Below, one piece after another: positions 42,665-52,820 of a stretch of DNA of 64,000 nt. Each line of letters begins with the position of its first letter. Within the stretch, counting starts at the first letter, position 1. The position numbers were made by a program, and so were the translations under genes. The notes under the pieces were generated by a model. It worked only from the letters and a program-made list of their open reading frames with translations. It did no database searches and was not told the DNA's origin. The stretch is from Lepidostoma basale (taxonomy: Eukaryota > Arthropoda > Insecta > Trichoptera > Lepidostomatidae), in NCBI GenBank assembly GCA_022606425.2, contig JAHDVF020001465.1, forward strand, positions 372,001 through 436,000, written 5' to 3'.

Positions 42665-42775
42665 ACTTAATTTATATTGTTCTCCCGATGATGAAGGTGT
42701 AAAGTCTTTGAAACATGTCGAGAAAATAAACTCAAAAGTGGAAAAAACAGTGTTTTGATTCATAAAAAATTCTCA
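42665..42775 (+). ncRNA. HHR-E, second copy
   Basis: UUCUC-CCGAUGAUGA-AGGUGUAAAGUCUUU-GAAACAUGUC-GAGAA. Stem I is a perfect 5 bp and stem III is the palindrome ACAUGU, but box 1 is not CUGANGA. Followed by AAATAAAC and aaaacagtgttttgattc. Confidence 0.48.
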
Positions 42776-43074
42776 TTATGGAATTCCAGAGTGTTAAACA
42801 CCTTAAGTTTATATATGTAATGGTTAGTTAGTTAGTTAGTTAGAAATAATCCAGTAAGGCCAATACATGCCACCACAAATATGGTATAAATATACTAATT
42901 AACAGACGAATGAAGACGATGAAACGAAATCGAAATTAAACTAAGACAAATTAAAGATAAGCAAAATATTTAAGTAGTCCATTATTTTAGCCGAAACGTT
43001 ATGATACTTCAACATTAATAACTGTTAAATAAAAAAAAATTCGGTCATCAAAACTCACGAAAATAAATTTTAAC

Positions 43075-43200
43075 AGTTGTTGATAGATTATTGTAACACC
43101 CGATGTCAAAATAGGTTGACGAAACAGCTGTTGCGAAAAGAAAAAAAAAGAGTTGTGATACATAAACAATTTTTTTTTTAATTTAACAGTTAAAATATTG
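43075..43200 (+). repeat. HHR-F relic (box 1 lost)
   Basis: AACACC-CCGAUG-UCAAAAUAGGUUGAC-GAAACAGCUGU-UGCG. GAAA and the stem III palindrome ACAGCUGU are intact; box 1 and one side of stem II are damaged. Confidence 0.55.
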
Positions 43201-43284
43201 AAGAGTTAAAAATAATTATTATAGTGGAATAAAATAATAATAATAATATAACATTATGGTCTCATTCACATTTTCGAAAGGTTG

Positions 43285-44070
43285 CTCCGATCATTATTTA
43301 GATTCGTGGAAAACATCAAAAAATTAGATGGCATAAACGCTGGTGCGAAAACGAATGATATGTCCGACAGCTGTTTGCTATATGCAGACGACGCTGTTTT
43401 AATCGCTGACAGCATGGACGAACTACGAGTCCTAGTGTCAAGAGTGTACGAAGTATGCAATAAGTATGACCTTGTGATTAACGTGTCAAAGTCTAAAGTT
43501 ATGGTATTTGAAAAGGAAGAATGTATGACGGATTGTGACATAAGTGCGAACGGTGAGAAATTAGAGCAAGTTACCGAATTTGTTTATCTGGGAAGCATGT
43601 TTACAAGAGATGGTAGAATGGAGAAAGATATCAAAAGAAGGGTTGGAGCTAGAAACAAAATAAATTGTGCACTCAAAGTCATTACCGCAAAAAGAAATAT
43701 ACGACTGAAGCAAAGATGGCAGTGCACAATGGAGTTCTAGTCCCGACCCTTATGTATGGAAGTGAAGCTTGGAATTGGGAGAAGAATGATGAAAGTAGGA
43801 TAAATGTCGTAGAAATGAGGTCACCACGAAGGATGTGCGGAAAAACAATGTATGTAAGAAAGGGTCACTAAGATGGCTTGGACATATGGAACGAATAGAT
43901 GAGAGAATAATGGTTAAAAAGATATATACGAGTACATGTAGTGTGAATGGAAAAAGTAGTCGAGGAAGGCCAAGGAAGACATGGCATGACCAAATTAATC
44001 AATTAGTGAAAGGCAGCCATGTTCGAAGTAGGAACACTCGACGAGCGTGCATGTCACGATGTGTCGCAAA
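43285..44070 (+). mobile_element. GTTA-LINE copy with intact YADD
   Basis: DSCLLYADDAVLIADSMDEL keeps the RT catalytic YADD. Then KYDLVINVSKSKVMVFEKEE, EQVTEFVYLGSMFTRDGRME, a frameshift near 43700, AVHNGVLVPTLMYGSEAWNW, a deletion, and RGRPRKTWHDQINQLVKGSH. The 5' RT half and the tail are missing. Confidence 0.88.
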
Positions 44071-44130
44071 TTCTATACATTGCCGCGCTCTAAGCGTAGT
44101 TAGTGCGATAAGAAGTAAGGTGAAAAATTC
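44070..44130 (-). repeat. Short dispersed repeat (about 45 bp)
   Basis: The minus strand reads tatcgcactaactacgctta, gagcgcggcaatgtatagaa. Same unit as at 27020 and 45495. Confidence 0.6.
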
Positions 44131-44597
44131 ACGGTGTGTCTTGTGCGAGACATGGGGGTATTGAGTGTCAATTTGTATTGCAGTTCGGAGTTATTTATTT
44201 TAAAGTGAAATTTGTTTTGATGTTATATTTTATTCATAATTGAGATGTGACAACTAATTCTCGTTTCCACACGGCAGGGAGATTCAATAATGGACCGCAT
44301 TATAACCCCGCCATTACTCAGAGATGATCATCTCCAGAATCTCTCCAGAAAGGAATTGTAATAACCTCGTCCTCCAGTTTATTCGGTCGTTAGGGAATTT
44401 TAAATTGCCTTTTCTCCGCTTAAACTTTCTGCCTTTCCTTTTTTTATTATTGTGATTCCGCCATTTCTGCTCTTCCCTCTCAAGGCGGAGAAATGCCTCA
44501 CAAGAATTTCCACCGGCGTGATTTGCATATTTCAATTTCGCAACGGAGGGTGACCCTATATTTTTTTCCGTTTATTCAATCAAAGTTACAAAGTTAC
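44131..44597. other. No recognisable feature
   Basis: Positions 44300-44540 carry a moderately GC-richer stretch with a 73-residue minus-strand frame that I do not recognise. Confidence 0.4.
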
Positions 44598-45445
44598 TTA
44601 GTGATGGTTTTCGAGAAAGAAGAATGTATGGCGATTTGTGATATAAGTGCGATGGGCGAGAAATTAGAGCAAGTTACCGAATTTACGTATCTGGGAAGCA
44701 TGTTTACAAAAATGGAGAAAGACATCGAAAGAAGGGTTGGTGCTGGAAATAAAATAAAGCCATTACTGCAAATATAAACATATCGACAAAATCAAATATG
44801 GTAGTGCACAATGGTGTTCTAGTCCCGACCCTCATGTATGGAAGCGATGCATGGAACTGGCAAAAATTGATAAAAGTATAATATATGCAGTAGTAATGAG
44901 ATCTCTTAGACGAATGTGTGTGATAGTAGATACTATGTGTATGACAGTATCGAATGAAAATATAAGAAGTGAATGCGGTGTGAATGATGGTGGTATGAAC
45001 AAAATATATAAAAAAAGGATCATTAAGATGGTTTGGACATATGGAAAGAATGAATGAACAAAGATAGTAAACAATTATATGTTAACGATGTAAATGGAAC
45101 CAGAATTAGAGGAAGACTGAGGAAAACGTCCCCCTTCCCGCTGGACCGACGATCTGAAGAGGATTGCTGGACATGGATGGATAGGAGCGGCAATGGATAG
45201 AGGGCGGTAGCGTGCCTTGGAAGAGGCCTACATTCAGCAGTGGATGAAAGACGGCTGATGATTGCATTTGATTGATTGAGGAAATGTTGGCCACGTGAGG
45301 AGTCAGAGAAATCGACGCACGTGCATGACACGATATATGAATGTTGAGGAAGCGAGAGAAATATGTCAAGAAAGAAAAGTGTGTCAGTCCATTCTTTCTG
45401 CCTATCCCTTCGGGGAGAGGGTGTCATGGTTAGTTAGTTAGTTAA
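44598..45445 (+). mobile_element. GTTA-LINE copy interrupted by RTE-A
   Basis: ISAMGEKLEQVTEFTYLGSM, FTKMEKDIERRVGAGNKIKP, broken C-terminal blocks (MRSLRRMCVIV, NENIRSECGVNDG), then at 45130-45280 an RTE-A 3' end (SRWTDDLKRIAGHGWIGAAM-like, ending tgatgattg), then the remaining GTTA-LINE end with ggttagttagttag. Confidence 0.82.
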
Positions 45446-45479
45446 TTAAGTTACATAAACTTTTCCATCAATTTCCACC

Positions 45480-45555
45480 AATTTTTCCATCATCCTGTTT
45501 ATCGCACTAACTACGCTCAGAGCGCAGCAATGTATCGAATTTGCGATAACTACAA
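45480..45555 (+). repeat. Short dispersed repeat (about 45 bp)
   Basis: tatcgcactaactacgctca, gagcgcagcaatgtatcga. Third copy; it also shares the flanking catcctg/cctgctcat bases with 27020. Confidence 0.6.
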
Positions 45556-45776
45556 TAAGCATTACAAAAACATTATTTTTTTCCATTTGAACGAGCGACA
45601 TTTATTTCTGAAAAAAAATCCACAAAAAATGGGTTTGTTTTGGTATTTGTCTGATATTGATAAAAACAAACGTTGTATAGAAGTTGTACTGTATTGGGTG
45701 ACTTGTTTCAGATTGCTAGGGTACTGGGGCTATGAATAATTTAATAATCATATCATTGATCTACTTTCTATTTAAT

Positions 45777-45957
45777 GAATACGAATGAAAACGTTTGTTT
45801 TCTAGAAGTTTTATTATATTTTATGGGAATGAAATGTTATGCCGTGCTTTGATATTATCAAATGTATTTTGGTTATGCCTTTGGAAGGCGAATATCATCC
45901 CATAAAATATAATAAAACATCTAGAAAATAGACTTTTTCATTCTTCTTAATTATTAA
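45777..45957. repeat. HHR-G inverted pair
   Basis: 45779-45845 read on the minus strand (aacatttcattcccataaaa, aacaaacgttttcattcg) and 45880-45957 on the plus strand (gcctttggaaggcgaatatc, ...cccataaaatataataaaac) are copies facing away from each other. Box 1 is not hammerhead-like; stem GCCUU/AAGGC is kept. Confidence 0.5.
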
Positions 45958-46082
45958 TACTTATTAATACATAGTTTTACATATTTTTTTAAGAAATAAT
46001 AAATATTTTTTTGTGAATGTATACTTATACTTGTATACGAATACTGGATTTCACCCACCGTGGGTTATCGATTCATGATTTA

Positions 46083-46389
46083 ATTGTATCCCAATAGAGA
46101 CGAAGATGCAAATTGGAAACTCAATATGGTTGATCAAGGTGTTTACAGGACTTATGACCTGTCATTGATTGGGTTAAGCGCACGCTTAATGTAATTACAA
46201 CTTCCCCCATTCCACCTTTCTTTATGACCATGTCTCACATATATTCAACTTCCAAAAATTTGTCAAAGTCCTATGCCAGATTTCACATGTCAGTTTCAAT
46301 GTGCCATCTATGAAGATTTTGATTACATATGTTAATCTTTTTAAGATTACTCTATATATAATCTATATACTAACGCCATCTATGGAGAT
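46083..46389 (+). repeat. MITE-M, 307 bp
   Basis: attgtatcccaatagagacg at the left, acgccatctatggagatt at the right, gacctgtcattgattgggtt inside. Nearly complete and alone. Confidence 0.72.
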
Positions 46390-46939
46390 TTATGTTTATG
46401 AAGCATTAAGCAGAATCTTTTTAACACAATGTGAAAGGCTATCCCTATAATAAAAAATACTTTTGATTTAATGTAAACTGTGTTTTCTTATTTGTAATTA
46501 TTTTTTTGTTTAAATTGTATAAGATATGAATATCGTATGGTCACCTCAAAAAGTCGGGTTTGTTCTAATGCGCGTTGACATCTTTATTAGGTTATATTCG
46601 ATATGAAAAATGGGATATTTAGTGTAATGTTAGGTTGACGCTAGGGGGACCATTAAGGAATCCCTCGGCGGGAATAAGGCAATTATGGCGTCAGACATTA
46701 AATCAAGGGTGTCCCGTAATTGAGAAAAAAGCGGGAATGTCACATTTGAATTCGGAACGATGCTAAAACTTCAGTTTTCACATTTGAATTTAATGTTATG
46801 GAAGGGATAAATTTAATTTTAAACTGCATAGAACTTTGTAGATTGTAAAATCTTCACTTTTTAAGAACAGAATTAAAAAAATAATAATTAGAAACGTTCC
46901 ATATTAATTTTTTTATGGAAACATTAAGTTTAAGAATGT
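46390..46939. other. No recognisable feature
   Basis: AT-rich with a short GC-richer patch at 46640-46740. No gene or repeat match identified. Confidence 0.45.
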
Positions 46940-47170
46940 TTTTAATTTTTTGGACACGTAGAAAGATAGAATGAAGAATGGTAAACAAAGTATACGTTAA
47001 CGATGTGATAAGTGGTACAAGAAATAGAGGAACACCGAGGTAAACGTGACACGATAAAATAAATCAAATGTGAAATGTCGGCCATGAGTCGAAGAAATCG
47101 ACATTCTTGAATGACACGATGTTGAGAATGAGAGATAAGCAGGTATGTCAGGAAAAATATTAGTTTGTTA
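46940..47170 (+). mobile_element. GTTA-LINE fragment, decayed
   Basis: VNKVYVNDVISGTRNRGTPR-like sequence, then a decayed RACMTRCMN-like block. Tail absent. Confidence 0.65.
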
Positions 47171-47236
47171 GAAATACATATTTCGCATGCTAGGATATTT
47201 TTTTCCCAACATTTAATAAAATTTTCATTTAATTTA

Positions 47237-47820
47237 TTAGGTGTATAACTTTGCTTCCCCCGTTTTTTTCCGAAATTCGAGGCTTTATCGTAAAAAAACT
47301 GGTTATACATTTATGATTCAAAGTATTGTCCATCGCTGGCCACTACTGCTAATGATCCTGCCAATTTTTGTTGCGTTTGACACGAGTCTTGATCAAGTAA
47401 TGCCTCCAATTCTGCATCTTCGAAAACCTTCTCTCTTCCACCGCCATGCTGGTCTTCGACGTTAAAATCACCGTTCTTGAAGCGTTGAAACCACTCTCGG
47501 CACGTTCTTTCACTAATAGCGGCCTCACCATAGGTATTTGAAAGCATTCGATGAGCCTCAGCCGCAGATTTCTTCATATTAAAGCATGAAATTAAAACCT
47601 CCCGCAAATGACGAGAATTTGGCTCGTAAGCTGACATGTTTAATCGGGAATAACTTTATGATGCAGACACAAATCGACTAATATTTCGATGGCCTTATGT
47701 TTACAAATACTTAAGCTTACCTATTGTATGACATCTATGATCTATTTATTCCAACTACCACTTACCGCTACTGCCATCTACTCGTATTGCAAAACGGCGG
47801 AAGCAAAGTTATACACCTAA
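47237..47820 (-). mobile_element. Mori-type mariner, internally deleted (584 bp)
   Basis: Terminal repeats TTAGGTGTATAACTTTGCTT at the left and its inverse at the right, with TA on each side. Only the first 90 or so codons and the last dozen of the transposase remain. Confidence 0.92.
47311..47637 (-). pseudogene. Mori-type mariner transposase, N- and C-tip fused
   Basis: MSAYEPNSRHLREVLISCFN, KKSAAEAHRML, ERTCREWFQRFKNGDFNVED and ELEALLDQDSCQTQQKLAGS are the N-terminal HTH domain. A deletion joins this to VVASDGQYF, the family's C-terminus. The catalytic core (TGDEKWVHYDN-type, HDNARPH-type) is gone, so it cannot transpose itself, but its ends could be used by an active relative. Confidence 0.92.
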
Positions 47821-47822
47821 TA

Positions 47823-48499
47823 TTTTAATAAGAATCACAAATATTACAGACAAATAATACAACATGGTGGTCAGTTATTTGGTTATGTACGAGTATAATA
47901 TACTCTCCAAATTCAATGTCTGTTTATAACTCAAGATATTTTTTTTGGTTATATGAATTTAAATATATTTAAAACTGACCACAGGGTGTCTAGAAAGGAT
48001 AATTTCATGAAAGGATCTTATTAACAAATATACAAAGGCAACCTGCCACGTTGAAATTAGCCAACAACCTTTTTAAACACATCCTGGAATGGCAGAGTCA
48101 ACATGTCACAAACAAACCACGAAACTTGTAAAATAAGAAAACAAAAAAAAAACGGCATTAAGTGACCGATTCTTTTGGGTAAGACCACTTTACCGTATTT
48201 ACCAACCGCAATGTTGTCAATAGTTTTAAAAGAATCCTTATGCTCCATTCAATTCGAAACAAAAGTTTAAATTTGAAAAAAGAACGTCAATAGAGTTCCT
48301 TTCAAATGTTTTATTGATGTTTACAGTACGAATAGGGTGTTTTTGAGATAAGCAGTGTTTTTTTTTGTTTCAAAAACGTGTCTTCGTGTTATTTTTTATA
48401 TATTTAAGATTTTAAAGTCAACAGCTGATAGAAATATTTTATACATTAATATTTATATTAGATATAAAAATGTGTCATAAATCTGCGTAATTAATGGGA
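47823..48499. other. No recognisable feature
   Basis: AT-rich; the 63-residue minus frame near 48057-48248 has no recognisable domain. Confidence 0.45.
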
Positions 48500-48560
48500 A
48501 AAAGCTAAAATGGCAGTACATAATTGTGTTCTGGTGCCGACCCTTATGTATGGAAGAGTA
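48500..48560 (+). mobile_element. GTTA-LINE scrap
   Basis: KAKMAVHNCVLVPTLMYGR-like sequence only. Confidence 0.65.
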
Positions 48561-49036
48561 GCAGGAACTATCGGCCTGTGAAAATTCTATGGCCCCTTTG
48601 TCGAAGAATGATTATCAGGGACGAACAGACCTACATCACTCAGGATTTCTGAGTTGTGTATACAACCGCCTATCAGTCGAAAGAAATGAACACCCAAGTG
48701 AATGTCTCGTCTCCTCTCGAGTGACTGGTAGCATCCCTTGCAAGAAATCAGCTGGAAAGAGCCACGGGTAATATCCATACTCCCTAAGATAGGGGTTTCA
48801 CAGAATTTTTTTCTGCATCCTCTCCACCATCAGGGAATATCGAACCTCATGCAGCGCCCAAATAATGAACTAAATTCCAACCGACTTCTCACCAGAGAGT
48901 TATACAGCAGCTTCAGCACCTGAATATTACGAAAGATCTTGGCGTTTCTAATGACAAAATCTAGCATTTTGAGGGAGCTATTACATAGCGATGTTATGTG
49001 AAGACTAAACGACAAGCGAGAGGGTGTCCGCTGGAG
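48561..49036 (-). mobile_element. ATTTG-LINE fragment
   Basis: Minus-strand blocks SLKMLDFVIRNAKIF, VLKLLYNSLVRSRLEFSSLF and FRLIGGCIHNSEILSDVGLF align with the 49098 frame, with breaks. It lies head-to-head with the next element. Confidence 0.75.
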
Positions 49037-49920
49037 TAAAACCAATCAAATTTATTTCAATATCTCTAAATGCGTAATTTTATCTTTTACGAGAGCATTG
49101 CGTACTGTTTATTACAGATACACAATGGATAACCAGCAACTTAAGCGTGTTTCAACGATAAAGGATCTTGGTATCGTTTATGAAAGTAGGCTGACTTTCC
49201 ATGCTCACATCGAGAAAATGTGTGGAGTTGCACTGAAAATGTTGGGATTTATTCTGCGAACTGGTAGAGTTTTCAAGAATCCCTATGTTTTGCGAATTTT
49301 GTATAACTCATTGGTCCGGAGCCGGCTCGAGTGTGGCTCGGTGATATGGAGTCCCCACGAGGCGAGATACTCGCTCATGTTAGAGAGGGTTCAGAAAAGA
49401 TTTCTGAGATATCTCTACATGAGGGAGTTTGGTAGCTATCCGTGGCTTTATCCCACTGCATTCCTCTTGGGCATGCTGGGGACCAATAGTTTACAGATAA
49501 GAAGGGATGGGTGCACACTTACCCATTTCTTCAGACTTATCAGGGGATTCTTTGAGAATTCCGTCATCTTGGAGGCTATCCATCTTTATGTTCCGGATGG
49601 TTATCTTCGACAGCGTCAGCACAGATTGTTTTATCTCCCAACATGCAGAACCAACCTGCCTCTGGTGATGCCGGTGGGGAGAGCAATCAAACTGCTGAAC
49701 ATGATCGCTTCGGAGATCGATGTCTTTCATATTCGTGAAAGTACATTCAGAAGACAAATACTCTTGACTTTGAAGAGTATCTTGTATTCCTAATGTCGAA
49801 CCATCTGGTATTATATATTTATTATGTTTTACCTGTTCTCAATAGATGCCTTAAACTATAAAAAATGTTTGTAATGTCTTTTGAGAAAATAAACTGATTT
49901 GATTTGATTTGATTTGATTT
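49037..49920 (+). mobile_element. ATTTG-LINE 3' end with open frame
   Basis: Open from at least 49098 to 49793: RVSTIKDLGIVYESRLTFHA, ALKMLGFILRTGRVFKNPYV, LRILYNSLVRSRLECGSVIW, ERVQKRFLRYLYMREFGSYP, LRQRQHRLFYLPTCRTNLPL. This is the region after the RT domain. Upstream sequence (NISKCVILSF) belongs to the same frame. The 3' UTR ends in (gattt)n at 49890-49920. RT domain missing. Confidence 0.87.
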
Positions 49921-50219
49921 AATAAAATAATGATTAATGTAAAAGAAGTCGAGGAAGGGCGATGAAAATGTGGCATTGTCAAACCAATCCTATTTATGGT
50001 ATTCATAGTCGTCCGGCAGAGTCCAAAATACATCGTTTAATGCATAAATTTGAGACAACCGGATCAGTGGTCAATGAAGCAGTGTTTGATTGTCAAAGAT
50101 ACGCAAGATAAAAAAATTTGTGGCAAAACCACTTATACAGGTTGTTTTATTTCATTTCAAAGATCGAGCGCTCGTAATGAAAACCCTTTATAATTAAAAA
50201 TAAACACATTTTAACAGTC

Positions 50220-50345
50220 CATTGTTTTGGCCGAAACATTATGATACCTTAACGTTTTAAACTGTTAAATTACATAACTTTGTTGCTTGTATCACAATTA
50301 TTTTAATTTTATTTTATGCGACAGCTGTTTCATCAACATTCTTTC
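50220..50345 (-). repeat. HHR-F relic, 3' half
   Basis: The minus strand reads GUUGAU-GAAACAGCUGU-CGCAUAAAAUAAAAUU, then shared downstream sequence (taacagtttaaaacgtt). Box 1 is missing; the L2-like LINE follows. Confidence 0.55.
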
Positions 50346-50490
50346 CTCTTCTTTCTATCTACGAGTAAGTCAACTAAGATCCATAAAAAGAAATATTCCC
50401 ATTGACAGTTTTAAAACATTAATCAATTCCTTCGTCGTTTCCCGACTAGATTACTGCAATGGTGTCTACGCCAACATCCCCAAACAGCAA
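50346..50490 (+). mobile_element. L2-like LINE, first part
   Basis: YLRVSQLRSIKRNIPIDSFK and TLINSFVVSRLDYCNGVYAN match the segment after RT of L2/CR1 LINEs. It continues at 51690 after a 1.2-kb interruption. Confidence 0.78.
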
Positions 50491-51689
50491 ACAAATAAAC
50501 ACCCGTGTACGGGACAGATTGCTCCCCCCGTACTATTAATATTTATTTTGGCCGCTGACTGCTGCTCGTCTCCGATGTGGTGTGGATGGTTAAACGGAGA
50601 ATACGGCGTGATGATGAATGTGTAATAAAACAAAGTTTTATTATATGCGGCAATCGGTGCAGGGTAGAAGCAAAGAGAAGTTTACAGTAGCTCAAATACT
50701 GGTTTTTACGTAATTAAGAGCGCCAAGCCTCTTACGCGCAGCGTGTCCACGCGTGTCAGAATTTGAAGGAAGAGAGAAGGCCGAGTCCTTACAAGACCCG
50801 CTTATATAGTCTCCGCAAACTAGAAAAAACGGTTATTCAACATCATCATCATCATCATCATCAGCCGTCTGTCATCCACTGCTGAATGTAGGCCTCTCCC
50901 AAAGCCCTCCACCGCCCCCTATCCATTGCCGCTCCCATCCATCCATGTCCAGCAATCCTCTTCAGATCGTCGGTCCAGCGGGCAGGGGGACGTCCAACTC
51001 TACGGAATCCTGTACGCGGTCTCCACTCCAGAACCCGTCTTCCCCATCGGCTGTCGGTTCTCCGACAGATATGGCCAGCCCACCGCCACTTCAGCCCGCC
51101 TATCCGTAGAGCCACCTCAGTCACCTTGGTTTGTTGTCGAATAAATTCGTTTCTAAATCTATCCCTCAAGGTTATTCCAAGCATGGCTCTTTCCATGGCG
51201 CGCTGGGCAACCTTGAATCTGTAGACTAGACCTTTTGTCAATGTCCACGTCTCGGCTCCGTATGTTATGACTGGCAAAACGCACTGGTTGAAGACTTTAG
51301 TCTTGAGGCATTGTGGTATTTTGGAAGTGAAAACATGACGTAATTTCCCAAAGGCCGCCCAACCCAACTGAATTCTTATTCAACGTTTTTTCCAATTTCG
51401 GAGAAATTTAGTTGCAGCCGATGTGTTGCCAAGGCCTCTGATTGGCTGTTAACATCGCGCGATCAACCGCAAAATTATTCCAAGAATAATCTCGATTGGG
51501 CTACTGCATGCATCTCGTTGCTAAGCGCTACCGATTGCCTTATTTATTTTAACATAAACAAATTAAACTTAAACGAATTAAACTTAAATTAACACAAAAT
51601 ACAAACACGAAATTAAATAATAAAATTAGTATAGTTAAAAATCAAATAAAAATTAATAAAATAATAAAAAATTATTAAAATTAAAACTA
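50491..51689. other. Unassigned 0.66-kb insert within the L2-like LINE
   Basis: Excluding the RTE-A copy at 50842-51375, this insert has gtacggg (50507) and cccgtac (50527) near its start, and an A-rich end. No coding region; could be a solo LTR or a non-autonomous element. Confidence 0.4.
50842..51375 (-). mobile_element. RTE-A copy with 9-bp target duplication
   Basis: TTATTCAAC flanks it (50833-50841, 51376-51384). The minus strand is open for 168 residues: GWAAFGKLRHVFTSKIPQCL, VITYGAETWTLTKGLVYRFK, AQRAMERAMLGITLRDRFRN, LKWRWAGHICRRTDSRWGRR, VLEWRPRTGFRRVGRPPARW and a stop after EAYIQQWMTDG, then the (GAT)n tail at the left edge. 5'-truncated, recent insertion. Confidence 0.93.
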
Positions 51690-52300
51690 CTCGCATACGT
51701 CCGATACAACCCGTCTGCATTCAATGCAGCATCAAGACTGATAAGGGGTGTGCCAAAGAGTTGTCACATAACACAGCATCTTAAGGAGCTCCACTGGCTG
51801 AAATGTCCAGAAAGGATAAAATACAAGCTCTGCTGGACGGTCTATAAGGCGTTGCATGGAATGGGACCAGCTTATATATCTGAACTCTGCATCAACGAAA
51901 ACCTGAATGCTAGACAGTCTACACTGCGATCAGCTAAGTCTTTTGCGATCGGTAGATTGACGCCAAAACGCTGTCCAAGCACAAACATTGGCGACCGAGC
52001 CTTCGCGGTAGCCGGCCCTTCAGCCTGGAACAGTCTTCCAGCAGACCTTAAGTGCATTGAGAATCAATCAGAGTTTAGATCGAGACTCAAAACGCACCTT
52101 TTCAAATTATCATTTCCTGACAGGAAGGGCTGATCGACTTCGTCAAGTGCAGCCCTCATACTAAATGTGTGTTTTTTTGTTATCATTATTAATATAATTA
52201 TTATCTCGTTGATAAAACGGAACATCTTCTACAGCGCCCTTGAGATGAGTAATTCATAAAAATGGCGCTCTATAAATGATCCAATTTATTATTATTATTA
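51690..52300 (+). mobile_element. L2-like LINE, C-terminus and 3' end
   Basis: HITQHLKELHWLKCPERIKY, KLCWTVYKALHGMGPAYISE, NIGDRAFAVAGPSAWNSLPA and SRLKTHLFKLSFPDRKG are the usual end of L2 proteins. The 3' UTR ends ggcgctctataaatgatcca followed by a (TTA)n tail, as in L2. Confidence 0.88.
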
Positions 52301-52302
52301 TT

Positions 52303-52390
52303 AACCTATGTTGATATCATCAGGTGTTAAATCAGGTGTTACAATAATATATCAAAAGTTAAATTTTCGTGATTTTTCGAACCTTTATGT
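52303..52390 (-). ncRNA. HHR-F, 5' half
   Basis: The minus strand reads gatatattattgtaacacct, a short duplication, then CUGAUGA-U-AUCAAC-AUAG-GUU and is cut by the L2 tail. It is in the sense direction relative to the Penelope fragment to its right. Confidence 0.6.
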
Positions 52391-52561
52391 GTATTTGCTC
52401 CTATGTCAATTTGAATAATTTCTTTGATATAATTTTGAAGTTCTTTGCTAAAATTGAGTTAGATACCTAAATATTTTAATTAAAAGAACGGTTTGTTAAT
52501 ATTTATAGGAGAAAATATTAAAGGTGGAAAATATAATAATAATAATAAAACAGTAAATAGA

Positions 52562-52714
52562 AGGAACAATCACACATTGTATAGTACCTATAGTTTTTGT
52601 ATGGAATTTTTCTTCATATAACCTCTTAAAAAATGATCGACCCGTCTTTCCAATATACATGGCATCACAGTCCTCACAATTAATCTGGTAGATTCCACTT
52701 TGGTTGAAAATTTG
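52562..52714 (-). pseudogene. Penelope-like GIY-YIG endonuclease fragment
   Basis: Minus strand from 52714: IFNQSGIYQINCEDCDAMYI, GKTGRSFFKRLYEEKF. GIY and YIG are 10 residues apart, with a CxxC pair between them, and GKTGRSF follows: the pattern of the GIY-YIG nuclease domain of Penelope-like elements. The frame is open for about 50 codons. The reverse transcriptase part is not found. Sequence further left (about 52460-52400, ELQNYIKEI) may be the decayed C-terminus. Confidence 0.82.
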
Positions 52715-52820
52715 ACATTTGATATATTATTGTAACACCTGATGATATCAACATAGGTTGATGAAATAGCTGTCGCGTAAAATAAAATACAATTGTGATA
52801 CAAATAACAAAGTTATTTTA
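52703..52820 (+). ncRNA. HHR-F, core intact, right of inverted pair
   Basis: CACC-CUGAUGA-U-AUCAAC-AUAG-GUUGAU-GAAAUAGCUGUC-GCG. Both core boxes intact; stem II is 6 bp with its outer pair A-U where the copy at 21160 has G-C. Stem III is an imperfect palindrome AUAGCUGU; stem I is weak. AAAATAAAAT follows. Confidence 0.68.

Noticed and set aside
44314..44535. 73-residue lysine/arginine-rich minus-strand protein
   Set aside because: No domain, no homologous copy in the window and composition expected of AT/GA-rich DNA.
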